From assembly GCA_018813065.1 (NCBI GenBank), contig JAHJCH010000327.1, positions 1 through 53,975 on the forward strand: a stretch of DNA of 53,975 bases. The letters run 5' to 3'. The translations under genes and the position numbers were made by a program. This DNA comes from Myxococcota bacterium (GTDB lineage Bacteria; Myxococcota_A; Bradymonadia; UBA7976; UBA1532). How positions within the stretch are numbered: position 1 is the first letter of the stretch; every line of letters starts with the position of its first letter. The notes under the pieces were generated by a model. That model was not told the DNA's origin. It worked only from the letters and a program-made list of their open reading frames with translations, and ran no database searches. This document shows, piece after piece, positions 35,329 through 44,100 of this stretch.

Positions 35329-36555
35329 ATGCTCACCGTCACGCTCGGCGTCGTCGTCTTTATCGTCGCGATCATCGCGCTGGTCGTGCTCTTGATGATC
35401 GCCCGCTCCAAGCTGGTCAGCACCGCCGACGTCAAGATCCTGATCAACGATGATCCTGACAAGGCGATCACCACGCCTGCGGGCAGCACGCTGCTCAACA
35501 CCCTCTCCGCCCAGAAGATCTTCATCCCCTCCGCCTGCGGCGGCAAGGGCAGCTGCGGCGTCTGCAAGGTCCACGTCCACAAGGGCGGCGGCGCGCTCCT
35601 GCCCACCGAGGAGGGTCACGTCAGCCGAGGCGAGGCCAAGGAGGGCGTCCGCCTCGCCTGCCAGGTCAAGGTCAAGCAAGATATGGAGATCGAGCTTGAG
35701 CCGGAGATCTTTAGCGTTCAAAAGTGGGAGTGTACGGTTCAATCGAATGACAACGTCGCCACCTTTATCAAGGACTTGGTCCTGAAGCTGCCCGAGGGTG
35801 AATCTGTCCCCTTCCGGGCGGGTGGCTACATTCAGATTGAGTGCCCCCCACACGTCGCCAACTACAAGGACTTTGAAATCGGCGAGGAGTACCGAGGCGA
35901 CTGGGACACGTTTAATATGTGGCAGTTCGTCTCCAAGGTGGATGAGCCTGTCACGCGCGCCTATTCGATGGCGAACTACCCGCTTGAAGAGGGGCTCATC
36001 AAGCTCAACGTGCGCATCGCCTCCCCGCCGCCGCGCCAGCCTGAGCTGCCTCCGGGCAAGATGTCCTCCTTTATCTTCAACCTTAAGCCAGGCGACAAGG
36101 TCACCATCTCCGGTCCCTTCGGCGAGTTCTTCGCCAAAGAGACCGACAACGAGATGGTCTTTATCGGCGGCGGCGCGGGCATGGCGCCCATGCGCTCGCA
36201 CATCTTCGATCAGTTCAAGCGGCTCAAGACCAAGCGCAAGATATCCTTCTGGTATGGCGCCCGCTCCTTTAAGGAGTCCTTCTTTAACGAGGAGTTCGAC
36301 GCCATCGCTGAGGAGTTTGAGAACTTTGAGTGGCACCTCGCCCTCTCTGATCCGCTCCCCGAGGACAACTGGACGGGCTACACCGGCTTTATCCATCAGG
36401 TCGTCTTTGAGCAATACCTGAAGAATCATCCCTCTCCCGAGGACATTGAGTACTACATGTGTGGGCCGCCAATGATGAACCAGGCGGTGATCAACATGCT
36501 CCTCAACCTCGGCGTCGAGCCCGAGAACATCCTGCTCGACGACTTCGGGGGCTGA
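35329..36555 (+). CDS. nqrF: Na+-translocating NADH:quinone reductase subunit F
   Basis: A 408-residue electron-input subunit. It has an N-terminal membrane helix, then a ferredoxin domain with 2Fe-2S cysteines [15 protein letters not shown] and a later RLACQV. A FAD-binding domain (RAYSMANYP) and an NADH-binding domain ([23 protein letters not shown]) follow. It oxidises NADH in the cytoplasm and passes electrons to the NqrD/E iron centre. Length and order are standard. The start has GGAGGACAAAG before ATG. Confidence 0.98.
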   Translation: MLTVTLGVVVFIVAIIALVVLLMIARSKLVSTADVKILINDDPDKAITTPAGSTLLNTLSAQKIFIPSACGGKGSCGVCKVHVHKGGGALLPTEEGHVSRGEAKEGVRLACQVKVKQDMEIELEPEIFSVQKWECTVQSNDNVATFIKDLVLKLPEGESVPFRAGGYIQIECPPHVANYKDFEIGEEYRGDWDTFNMWQFVSKVDEPVTRAYSMANYPLEEGLIKLNVRIASPPPRQPELPPGKMSSFIFNLKPGDKVTISGPFGEFFAKETDNEMVFIGGGAGMAPMRSHIFDQFKRLKTKRKISFWYGARSFKESFFNEEFDAIAEEFENFEWHLALSDPLPEDNWTGYTGFIHQVVFEQYLKNHPSPEDIEYYMCGPPMMNQAVINMLLNLGVEPENILLDDFGG

Positions 36556-36556
36556 G

Positions 36557-37633
36557 ATGCCCACCCCCGGCGTCCTCCACGCCGGCGCCCGCCGCTTTAT
36601 CCTCCCCGCGCTGCTCATCACCGCCCTCTTCTACGCCCTCTTCACCCGCCAAGCGCCCCGCGCCGCGTGGGTGTTCAACGGGCTGACGATGGGCACGACC
36701 TACACGGTCAAGGTGATCCCCAAGGCGGGGGCGGACGCGGACGCGCGGCGGCGCGCCGCTGAGGCCATCCGCGGCGCCCTTGAGGCGGTCAACGCGCGGA
36801 TGTCCACCTATCAGCCCGACTCGGAGCTGTCGAGGCTCAACCGGGCGGCGGCGGGCCGCCACCCCGCCTCCTCCGCGCTGCTGTCGCTGCTCGAAGACGC
36901 GCGGCGCATCAGCGAGGCCAGCGGGGGCGCCTTCGACGTCACCGTCGGCCCGCTGGTCAACGCCTGGGGCTTTGGCCCAGATAAGGCGGGCTCAGCCCCC
37001 ACAGAGGCCGAGGTTGAGGCGCTGAGGGCGCGCGTCGGCTATGACAAGCTCCAGATCCACGCCTCGACGGGTGAGCTGGAGCGGGGGCGAGGCGATCTCT
37101 ACGTCGATCTCTCGGCCATCGCCAAAGGCTATGGGGTCGATCAGGTCGCCGAAGCGCTCATCGGGCTGGGCTACACGGACTTTATGGTCGAGGTCGGCGG
37201 CGAGGTCCGCGCGGGCGGGCGCAACGCCGAGGGCGTGCCTTGGCAGATCGGGGTGCAGCGGCCCGCGCTCGATGGCGAGGCGGGGGTTGAGGAGATCGTC
37301 AGCCTCACCGAGATGGCGCTGGCGACCTCGGGTGACTATCGCAACTACCGCGAGATCGACGGCCTGCGCGTCTCTCACACCATCGACGCGCGGCTGGGCC
37401 GCCCCATCACGCACAACCTCGCCTCAGTCAGCGTCCTCCACCCGCGCTGCGCCCTCGCCGACGGCTGGGCCACCGCGCTCAACGTCCTGGGGCCGGAGGA
37501 GGGCTTTAAACTGGCGACCCGCGAGGGCTTAGCGGCTCTGTTCATCACCCGAGAGGGTGAGCGGTTTCAACAGCGCGCCACAGCGGCCTTTGAAGCGCAT
37601 CGCTTCAACCCCGCCGCGCGGAGAGAAAGATGA
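36557..37633 (+). CDS. apbE: FAD:protein FMN transferase
   Basis: A 358-residue protein with an N-terminal membrane-anchor/signal segment (LPALLITALFYALF) and the ApbE fold: MGTTYTVKV, MSTYQPDSELSRLNR, DVTVGPLVNAWGFG, VDLSAIAKGYGVD, VEVGGEVRAGG and the C-terminal SHTIDARLGRPITHNLASVSV. Using FAD, it transfers FMN onto Thr of the S/T-G-A-T motifs of NqrB and NqrC. It starts one base after the nqrF stop and overlaps nqrM by 4 bp. Confidence 0.97.
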   Translation: MPTPGVLHAGARRFILPALLITALFYALFTRQAPRAAWVFNGLTMGTTYTVKVIPKAGADADARRRAAEAIRGALEAVNARMSTYQPDSELSRLNRAAAGRHPASSALLSLLEDARRISEASGGAFDVTVGPLVNAWGFGPDKAGSAPTEAEVEALRARVGYDKLQIHASTGELERGRGDLYVDLSAIAKGYGVDQVAEALIGLGYTDFMVEVGGEVRAGGRNAEGVPWQIGVQRPALDGEAGVEEIVSLTEMALATSGDYRNYREIDGLRVSHTIDARLGRPITHNLASVSVLHPRCALADGWATALNVLGPEEGFKLATREGLAALFITREGERFQQRATAAFEAHRFNPAARRER

Positions 37634-37839
37634 GCACACTCCTCCTGACCGTCGCCCTCATCGGCACGATCATGTTCCTGATGGCGCTGGGCGTCATCAT
37701 CTCAGGCCGCGTCCTGCGCGGCTCCTGCGGCGGCCCCGGCACCGCCTGTCAGTGCCGCAGCGAGGGCAAGCCCCTGCACAGCTGCGACACCGAGGCGCCC
37801 ATCATCGAGCTTGACGCGCTCCAGCTCAAACAAGATTGA
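37630..37839 (+). CDS. nqrM: NqrM, Na+-NQR maturation protein
   Basis: A 69-residue protein with one membrane helix followed by a four-cysteine segment (SCGGPGTACQCRSEGKPLHSC), the pattern of NqrM/DUF539. In Vibrio NqrM is needed to assemble the iron site in NqrD/E. It sits just after apbE as in other nqr operons. Its stop lies in a 15-bp tandem duplication. Confidence 0.92.
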   Translation: MSTLLLTVALIGTIMFLMALGVIISGRVLRGSCGGPGTACQCRSEGKPLHSCDTEAPIIELDALQLKQD

Positions 37840-37856
37840 TGCAAACAAGATTGATG
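37827..37856 (+). repeat. 15-bp perfect tandem duplication at nqrM-HPt junction
   Basis: CAAACAAGATTGATG is repeated exactly at 37827-37841 and 37842-37856. Each copy contains TGATG, so both the nqrM stop and the next gene's start are duplicated; the second copy adds five residues and keeps frame for the HPt protein. Confidence 0.95.
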
Positions 37857-38210
37857 GCGACGTTCACAGCCTTGGGCGCGCCGCCCCGCTTCCTCGATGA
37901 GCACTTCGGCGGGGACGAGGCGCTCTATCGAGAGGTCGTCGCGCTCTTCTTGGAGGACGCCTCGGCGCAGATCGAGGCCGTGTCATCGGCCTTTGGTCAA
38001 GCGGACTTCTCCCAGATCATGAAGGCCAGTCACCGGCTCAAGGGCGGGCTCAAGACCGTCGGGGCGCTCAAGGCGGCGGACGCGGCCCGCGCCTTAGAGG
38101 CGGCGGCCTGCGCCGAGGAGGCCGCCGAGGTCGTGGCCCATTACGCCGCGCTGACACGCGCGTTGACCGAGGCCCTCGCCCAGTTGAGGGCCTTGCTTCA
38201 GCGACCCTGA
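37839..38210 (+). CDS. HPt (histidine phosphotransfer) domain protein
   Basis: A single HPt domain of about 120 residues. ASHRLKGGLKTVGA contains the phosphorylatable His followed by the K-G-x3-x-x-G pattern of the family; the preceding FLEDASAQIEAV helix also fits. Such proteins shuttle phosphate between response regulators in phosphorelays. Start choice is open: ATG 37839 (TGATG overlap with nqrM), ATG 37854, or TTG 37836. Its place at the end of the nqr operon is unusual and no hybrid kinase is nearby. Confidence 0.85.
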   Translation: MQTRLMATFTALGAPPRFLDEHFGGDEALYREVVALFLEDASAQIEAVSSAFGQADFSQIMKASHRLKGGLKTVGALKAADAARALEAAACAEEAAEVVAHYAALTRALTEALAQLRALLQRP

Positions 38211-38264
38211 TCCCGCCTAATCAAGCCCATCTCGATAAACACAGCCACAGAAAGCGAGCCAACG

Positions 38265-39014
38265 ATGGGCTTCTTCTCAGGCATCGGCGCGCCCTTACGC
38301 GCCGCAGGCCTCTTCCTCAAGCACCCCAGCCTCATCCCCCTCGCCCTCATCCCCGCCCTGGCGGCGCTGGCGCTCTCGGCGGCAGGCGTGGCCCTCGCCG
38401 TCGCCTTTAGCCCCGATCTCTTCGCCTGGGCCTGGCCCGAGCCGCCCGACGCCGACAGCCTGCATTGGCTGTGGGTCACGGCGGCCTGGTTTACGCGAGT
38501 GGCCTCGGCGCTGCTGGCGATCTTTATCACGCCGTGGCTGATCATCCTGGTGGGCCTGCCGCTCTGCGAGCCTTTGGCGGCCAAGGCGGATCGGCTGCTG
38601 GGCGGTCAAGACGTCGCGGGCAGCTTCTTTGGCGAGATATTTAAGGGGATCACGGCGGGGATCGGGGTGGTCTTTATCGGCCTCAGCGGCGCGATCTTCT
38701 TCTTCTTCATCGGGCTGATCCCAGGGGTGGGCCTGGTGACGACGCCCTTCGTGCTCTTCATCTGGACGCCCCTCTTCCTCAGCTTTGATCTCTTCGACTC
38801 CAGCCTCTCGCGGCGCCAACTCGGCTTTCGTCAAAAGCTCTCGGTCCTGATGTCGCGGCCCTTGGAGGCCGTGGGCCTGGGCCTGATCGGCGCGGCGCTG
38901 ACCTCCACGCCGCTGATCAACCTCATCGGCCTGCCCATCGCCGTCGTGGGGGGGGTCATCTTGATGCGTGATCGTGAGGAGGCGGGGGGGTTGCCCAAGG
39001 CGCCGACGGCTTGA
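38265..39014 (+). CDS. EI24/CysZ-family membrane protein
   Basis: A 249-residue protein with about five to six hydrophobic segments. The opening GFFSGIGAPLRAAGLFLKHPSLIPLAL and the PWLIILVGLPLCEPLAAKAD block resemble the EI24 domain family, which includes the sulfate channel CysZ. The later FFFFIGLIPGVGLVTTPFVLF also fits. Transported substrate cannot be read from sequence; no cysteine-pathway gene is adjacent. ATG 38265 lies after a 54-bp gap. Confidence 0.75.
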   Translation: MGFFSGIGAPLRAAGLFLKHPSLIPLALIPALAALALSAAGVALAVAFSPDLFAWAWPEPPDADSLHWLWVTAAWFTRVASALLAIFITPWLIILVGLPLCEPLAAKADRLLGGQDVAGSFFGEIFKGITAGIGVVFIGLSGAIFFFFIGLIPGVGLVTTPFVLFIWTPLFLSFDLFDSSLSRRQLGFRQKLSVLMSRPLEAVGLGLIGAALTSTPLINLIGLPIAVVGGVILMRDREEAGGLPKAPTA

Positions 39015-39042
39015 TGGGCGGGGTGGGATGAGGGGAGGGGGC

Positions 39043-40137
39043 TTACTTCTTCTTCTCGTCCTTCTTCTCGCCCGGCTCTACACCCTCGGGCAGCTCTTTA
39101 CAGGTGCAGTCGGTCACCGTGACGCTCTTGGCCTTCGCCTCATCAAAGTAGACATTGCACTTGGGCTTATCATCGAACTTTTGCTCCTCTTTCTTCTCAG
39201 AGTCATAGAGGAACCAGTATTCGCAGGCCATCGCGGTCATATCGACCTGCTTGATAAACTTTAAATCCCCGCCTTCATTCGTCCAGATATGCTTGGCGAC
39301 GTGGAAGGTATAAGGGAGGTAGCCTTCGGCCTCTAGGCGGAACTCGTAGATCTTGGCGACGTCCATATCCTTGAGGATCAGCGGCGTGAGGGCTCGAACG
39401 GTCTCACCCGTCTTCTTCTTGGACTCAATGGGCTTAAAGTCAGGCTGCGCGCCCTGATCGGAGGTCTTCTCGCGCTTGTAGATCACGGCCTGCTGGGGGA
39501 TGGAGTCGATGTTCAGCGTGCCATAGGTCTTTTTGAGCTTGAGCTGCTCTTCGATGTGGGCCTGCTCCTCTTCGGCCGCCGCCGCCCGCTTGGCCTCAAG
39601 GATGTCGGGGTTGGAGACGTTGCGCAGCTGGAAGATGCCCGCCCCGCTGGTGATAAGGACCAGCAGCAGCAGGACGAAGTTCATGCCGTTGCTGCCCGCC
39701 TCAAGCTTTTGATCCTCTAAGACCTCGTTGAGATCGACCTCTTCGCCCTGCATAAGCATCTGCTTGGCGCTGCTGTGATCAGGCTCGACGGGCCAAGGGA
39801 TAAAGGGCTTCTTGGTGAAGCGGGGTGGAGCGCCGTCACCGACGGCCTCATCATCATCATCGCCGGACGCATCATCGCCAGACGCATCATCGTCGGACGC
39901 ATCATCGCCGGACGCATCATCGTCGGACGCAGGGATCACCTGTGCTTGCTGCTTGCCCAAGGCGATCTTGGGCGCCGCGACGACCTCTCCCCCTTCGCTG
40001 GGCGCGGGGGCCTCATTCTTAGCTAGATTCAGCTGCTTACCCTCGGAGACCCCCTCCTCAGCAGCACCAGACGCGCCTCCCTCGGGCTGCGCGTCTTGGG
40101 GTTTTTCACTCACTTTTACATGCTCCATATCGGACAT
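39043..40137 (-). CDS. Membrane protein with acidic repeats and PEGA-like domain
   Basis: A 364-residue protein. The N-terminal 150 residues are acidic and disordered with a DDDAS repeat; one membrane helix follows (MNFVLLLLVLITSGAGIF). The outer part has PEGA-like strands (YGTLNIDSIPQQAVIYKRE, then FRLEAEGYLPYTFHVAK) and four late cysteines, ending in a Lys-Glu tail. The topology mirrors the kinase at 13958-16264 without a kinase domain. ATG 40137 with GGAGACCAA upstream is preferred to the longer frame from 40266, whose extra residues look untranslated. Divergent from the tandem membrane-protein pair. Confidence 0.75.
   Translation of the reverse strand: MSDMEHVKVSEKPQDAQPEGGASGAAEEGVSEGKQLNLAKNEAPAPSEGGEVVAAPKIALGKQQAQVIPASDDDASGDDASDDDASGDDASGDDDDEAVGDGAPPRFTKKPFIPWPVEPDHSSAKQMLMQGEEVDLNEVLEDQKLEAGSNGMNFVLLLLVLITSGAGIFQLRNVSNPDILEAKRAAAAEEEQAHIEEQLKLKKTYGTLNIDSIPQQAVIYKREKTSDQGAQPDFKPIESKKKTGETVRALTPLILKDMDVAKIYEFRLEAEGYLPYTFHVAKHIWTNEGGDLKFIKQVDMTAMACEYWFLYDSEKKEEQKFDDKPKCNVYFDEAKAKSVTVTDCTCKELPEGVEPGEKKDEKKK
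39856..39930. repeat. Five 15-bp repeats encoding the DDASG/DDASD acidic stretch
   Basis: ATCATCGCCGGACGC and close variants occur five times head to tail on the plus strand, encoding (D-D-A-S-G/D)n on the minus strand. Confidence 0.9.
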
Positions 40138-40327
40138 TTGGTCTCCGTCCCGGGCTGAGAGGTCGGCGCAGTATCTAGGATTCGCCCTTGGCGCGCAATA
40201 TGATATCCGCCGCCCCCGCCCTCGCCCCACTTTCTCCACATAATTCAAGGCCTTTCGCCCTCGCACCGTTGACGCTTGGGGGGGCGACTCCTATCCTGGG
40301 CAGGATCTCCTTTCTTGGATCTCCATC

Positions 40328-41137
40328 ATGGCTCCAGAGCGCAAAGAGAACTCCCTCCTCTTCAGCCTTAAAGAGTTGAAAGACCTCACGGCGGATCTGC
40401 CTGACGAGGCGCCCGCCCCCGCCCCCAAGCCCAAGCGCGCGGGCTTGATCGATGACGCGGATGACCTCTTAGGTGACATCCGTGGCTTGATCGGCAACGC
40501 CGCAGAGGAGGAGGCCGCCGCGCTCCAGGCCCAGAAGGACGCTGAGCGCCGCGCCCAAGAAGAGGCCGTGATGCGCACGCAGACGGCCAAGAAGGCGGAG
40601 ATCGAGGCGCGCATCGCCGCCGAGCGCGCGCGCCAGCAAGCGGCGGAGGAGGAGCGCCTCGCCCGCCAGCGTGAGATCGACATCGCCGAGGGCCGCATCA
40701 TCCCCGAGCCGGAGAAGCCGGCGGTGGTTCATCAGCCGATCCATCAGCCGCAGCTCCTGCAAGCGCAGGAGCCTCAAGGGCGCGGCACGGGCTTTTATCT
40801 CACCGTGGTTGGCTTGCCGGTGCTCTGCCTCACGGCCGTGGCCATCGCGCTGATCCTCAAGCCCAATGATCCACCGCCCACGCCGCTCACCGCGCCCATC
40901 GCCCAGCCTGTCACCACCGTTATCGCCCCGCCGCCGCCGCCCGCCGCGCCGATCTTCGAGGAGATCGCCGAGGACGCGGGCGTCGAGGACGCGGCGGTCA
41001 AGAAGGCGGTCAAGAAGGGCGGGCGCAAGGGCGGACGCAAGGGCGGGCGCAAGGGCGACAAGACAACGACGCCCAAGAGCGATCCCAACAAGCTCAAGCT
41101 CAACCTCGGCGGAGATGGCAACGGCTTCGCCCTCTAA
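40328..41137 (+). CDS. Tandem membrane protein, copy 1, basic C-terminus
   Basis: A 269-residue protein not assigned to a known family. It begins RKENSLLFSLKELKDLTAD, then has an Ala-Glu-Arg coiled coil (EEEAAALQAQKDAERRAQEE and on), one membrane helix (FYLTVVGLPVLCLTAVAIALIL), a Pro-rich stretch and a Lys/Arg/Gly-rich tail (KKGGRKGGRKGGRKG). It is a tandem duplicate of the next gene. The opposite-strand neighbour is a PEGA-like membrane protein sharing the single-helix layout. A role at the cell envelope is inference. Confidence 0.8.
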   Translation: MAPERKENSLLFSLKELKDLTADLPDEAPAPAPKPKRAGLIDDADDLLGDIRGLIGNAAEEEAAALQAQKDAERRAQEEAVMRTQTAKKAEIEARIAAERARQQAAEEERLARQREIDIAEGRIIPEPEKPAVVHQPIHQPQLLQAQEPQGRGTGFYLTVVGLPVLCLTAVAIALILKPNDPPPTPLTAPIAQPVTTVIAPPPPPAAPIFEEIAEDAGVEDAAVKKAVKKGGRKGGRKGGRKGDKTTTPKSDPNKLKLNLGGDGNGFAL

Positions 41138-41160
41138 CCCCCCCCGATCGAGAGAGGTTC

Positions 41161-42018
41161 ATGACGACGCGCAAAGAAAACTCGCTCCTGTTCAGCCTCA
41201 AAGAGCTCAAGGATCTCACGGCAGATGTGCCCGCTGAGGCCCCCAAGCCCGCACCTTCGCCCGCTCGTCGGGCCAACACCGTGGAGGGCGCCGATGACCT
41301 CCTCGGTGACATCCGTGGTCTGATCGGCTCCGCCGCCGAGGAGGAGGCCGCCGCGCTGGAGGCCCAACGCCTGGCCGAGCGCCGCGCCGCTGAGGCGGCG
41401 TTGCTGCGCACGCAGACGGCGAAGAAGGCCGAGATCGAGGCGCGCTTGGCCGCTGAGCGCGCGCGTCAACAGGCCGCTGAGGAGGAGCGCGTCGCGCGTC
41501 AACGGGCCATTGACATCGCCGAGGGGCGCCTCGCCCCCGAGCCCAAGCGCCCCGCGTTCGAGGCCGCCCAGCCGATGGCGCAGCCGATGAGCGCGCAGCT
41601 GGCCGCCCCTCGGGGCCGCAGCGCGGGCTTCTACCTCGCCGTGGTGGGCCTGCCGTTGATCTCGCTGACGGCCGTGGTCATCGCCCTGATCCTCAAGCCC
41701 AACCCGCCCGCGCCACAGCCCCTCCCGCCGATCGCGCAGGCGCCGCTGCCCACGCCGCTGCCCACGCCGCTGGCGAAGCCCGTCCGCTTTGAGATGATCT
41801 CGCCCGACGCGGGCGCGCCCATGGCCAAGGCCGCGTCAGATGAGCAGGACAAGAAGGGCAAGATCGCCAAGAAGGGCAAGCGCACCAAGAAGGGCAAGAT
41901 CGCTCAGAAGGGCAAGCGCACCAAGAAGGGCAAGATCGCCAAGAAGGGCGAGGACACCAAGAAGGGCAAGAACAAGAAGCTCGTGATTAACGGGCTTGAC
42001 GGGCTTGATGGTTTTTAA
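41161..42018 (+). CDS. Tandem membrane protein, copy 2, KKGK-repeat tail
   Basis: A 285-residue paralog of the preceding gene: same start (RKENSLLFSLKELKDLTAD), same coiled coil with RTQTAKKAEIEAR, same helix (FYLAVVGLPLISLTAVVIALIL), then a longer basic tail of KKGK units. Only 23 bp separate the two, with GAGAGAGG before ATG 41161. The N-terminal halves are more alike than the tails. No function recognised; the tail could bind nucleic acid, peptidoglycan or acidic polymer. Confidence 0.8.
   Translation: MTTRKENSLLFSLKELKDLTADVPAEAPKPAPSPARRANTVEGADDLLGDIRGLIGSAAEEEAAALEAQRLAERRAAEAALLRTQTAKKAEIEARLAAERARQQAAEEERVARQRAIDIAEGRLAPEPKRPAFEAAQPMAQPMSAQLAAPRGRSAGFYLAVVGLPLISLTAVVIALILKPNPPAPQPLPPIAQAPLPTPLPTPLAKPVRFEMISPDAGAPMAKAASDEQDKKGKIAKKGKRTKKGKIAQKGKRTKKGKIAKKGEDTKKGKNKKLVINGLDGLDGF
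41851..41976 (+). repeat. 18/36-bp repeats encoding KKGKxx units
   Basis: An 18-bp unit (AAGAAGGGCAAGATCGCC type) alternates with AAGAAGGGCAAGCGCACC, giving a 36-bp period repeated three times plus a partial copy. It encodes Lys-Lys-Gly-Lys repeats resembling histone-H1-like bacterial tails. Confidence 0.85.
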
Positions 42019-42021
42019 AGC

Positions 42022-43923
42022 CTAGACCTCTCGCCCCCACCGCCAGCCATCCCGCGCCGCCTCCAAGATGCTCGCCGGCTTCAGCGCGTCCCCCAGCCGC
42101 GTCGCCCCCTCGGGGCTCGGCGCCGCGCGCACGCCCACCGCCAAGACGATCCGCGCTGGCGCAGGCAGCGTCTCCTTGAGGCGCCCCCGCCCATCCGCCA
42201 AGCGCACCCCCTCGGGCGAGATCGAGGCCACCTCTCGGCGGGTCAGCAGCGCCACGCCCGCCGCCGTCAAGCGATCTTCGAGGAGCTGGCGCACGCTGGA
42301 GGGCAAGCCCAAGCCGATCTTACGGCGGCGCTCCACCACCCAGATTGGCCCTGCGTGTGGGGCCAGCGCGTCGGCGATCTCGGCGCCCTCTGAGCCCCCG
42401 CCGATGATCAGGGTTGAGGCGCCCAGCGCCAGCTCCGCCAGGGCCTCATCAGGCCAGCGCACATGCGGGTGGGCGTCGAGGCCCTCGATGGGCGGGCGAG
42501 GTGGGTGGGTGGCCCCGACGGCCCAGGCCATCGCCTCCGCGTCGGCGAGGCGCGCCGCGATCATGGCCTGATCGGGGCCGCGCACAGAGAGATCGGCGGC
42601 CACCTCGCCGAGCAAGATATCCACCCCCGCGGCGCGGGCCTCTGCCTCTAAAAACCGTTGAAACGCATGGACATCCGTCTTCGCGGGCGCCGCGCCAGCC
42701 TCGTTGAGGTGACCGCCCAGGCGGGCGGTGATCAGGCTCACGCTGTGCCCGCGTCGCGCCGCCTCCACGCTCGCCATCAGGCCCGCAGGCCCGCCCCCGA
42801 TGATGGCCACGCGCTTGGGCCTCGGCGCGGGTGGGGCGGGGGGGGCGAGGTGACCCAGGGCGGGGTTCACCGCGCAGCGGATCGGCCCGGTGGAGATGGC
42901 CTCCACGCAGCGATTGCAGGCCAAGCAGGGGCGCGGCGTGGCGCCCTGCTCGAGCCGTCGGGCCAGATCTGGATCGGCCAGCAGCGCGCGGCCCATCGCG
43001 ATGAGATCCGCTTGACCGGCGGCGAGGGCCGCCTCTGCGGAGGCCGGATCAAAGCGCCCCACGGCCACCACCGGCGCGCCCAGGCCCTCGCGGATGATCG
43101 CGGCCAAGGGCGCGAAGGCCCCGCGCGGCGCGTAGTAGCTGGGCATATTGTGGATATAGCTCTCATAGTTACAGGCGCTGACGGAGATCGACGTCGCCCC
43201 CGCCGCCACCAAGCGGCGCGCGTAGCGGCGGGCCAGGGGCGGGGTGATGCCGCCCGCCACCATCTCATCGGCGCTCAAGCGACACTGAAGCGGCCACGTC
43301 GGCCCCACCAAGGCGCGGGCGCGGCGGACGATCTCCTCAGCGAGCCGCGCTCGCCCCGCCTCATCACCGCCCCAGCGATCTGCGCGCGTGTTGCTGTAGG
43401 GGCTGAGGAACTGACAGACCAAGTAGCCATGCGCCATGTGAAACTCGACGCCATCGGCGCCCGCGCGCTGCGCGCGGTGAGCGGCCTCGGCGAAGCGATC
43501 GGCGATGGCGTCTACCTCAGCGTCCTCCAAGGGGCGTGGGCGGGAGCGCAGCAGCGGGCAGCCCAAGGCGGAGGGGGCCACGACATCCGCCGAGACGCCC
43601 TCGGTGGTCTGTCGGCCCCCGTGGCTGATCTGAAAAAAGATCACCCCCCCCTCAGCGTGTACGGCCTCGGCGAGCCGCCGCAGCCCAGGCAGCCGCGCGT
43701 CGGACTCGATGAGCGGCATAAAGGGGCTGACGCGCCCCCGCGCCTCGCAGCTCATATTGCCCGTGATGATCAAGCCCACGCCGCCTCGCGCCCGCAGCGC
43801 GTAGTGCTCGATGGTGCGCGCCTCGATGTCCCCGTCTGGGCAGAGCGAGGGGTCCATCGCGGGCATGATCACGCGGTTTTTGAGGGTCAACGGCCCGAGG
43901 GCAAAGGGCTCTAGCAGTCTCAT
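42022..43923 (-). CDS. Old Yellow Enzyme/2,4-dienoyl-CoA reductase-type NADH:flavin oxidoreductase
   Basis: A 633-residue enzyme. Residues 1-about 350 form an FMN-binding TIM barrel (LKNRVIMPAM, FQISHGGRQT, HMAHGYLVCQFLSPYSN, RADRWGG). The 4Fe-4S cysteines CLACNRCVEA...RCAVNPALG follow, then a FAD/NAD(P)-binding half (VAIIGGGPAGLMASVEAARRG, LIIGGGSEGAEIADAL). This is the layout of bacterial 2,4-dienoyl-CoA reductase FadH and trimethylamine dehydrogenase relatives; the true substrate is not decidable. ATG 43923 with TTGGAG upstream is preferred over TTG 43938. It ends 3 bp from the convergent gene. Confidence 0.93.
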   Translation of the reverse strand: MRLLEPFALGPLTLKNRVIMPAMDPSLCPDGDIEARTIEHYALRARGGVGLIITGNMSCEARGRVSPFMPLIESDARLPGLRRLAEAVHAEGGVIFFQISHGGRQTTEGVSADVVAPSALGCPLLRSRPRPLEDAEVDAIADRFAEAAHRAQRAGADGVEFHMAHGYLVCQFLSPYSNTRADRWGGDEAGRARLAEEIVRRARALVGPTWPLQCRLSADEMVAGGITPPLARRYARRLVAAGATSISVSACNYESYIHNMPSYYAPRGAFAPLAAIIREGLGAPVVAVGRFDPASAEAALAAGQADLIAMGRALLADPDLARRLEQGATPRPCLACNRCVEAISTGPIRCAVNPALGHLAPPAPPAPRPKRVAIIGGGPAGLMASVEAARRGHSVSLITARLGGHLNEAGAAPAKTDVHAFQRFLEAEARAAGVDILLGEVAADLSVRGPDQAMIAARLADAEAMAWAVGATHPPRPPIEGLDAHPHVRWPDEALAELALGASTLIIGGGSEGAEIADALAPHAGPIWVVERRRKIGLGLPSSVRQLLEDRLTAAGVALLTRREVASISPEGVRLADGRGRLKETLPAPARIVLAVGVRAAPSPEGATRLGDALKPASILEAARDGWRWGREV

Positions 43924-44100
43924 AGGGCGAGGCTCCAAGAAAAAAACAATATGGTGGCCTCGCGGCGACGGTGATCAACTGCTTTGCGTGGCGCCCGATT
44001 AAAAGTGGGCGCACGTCCCCCTCGCGTGGCCCCTCGATCCCATGTATGTCTCGATCAAGGTGCTCATTCTAGCGACGCGATTGAGCCAAGGAGCGCACAC

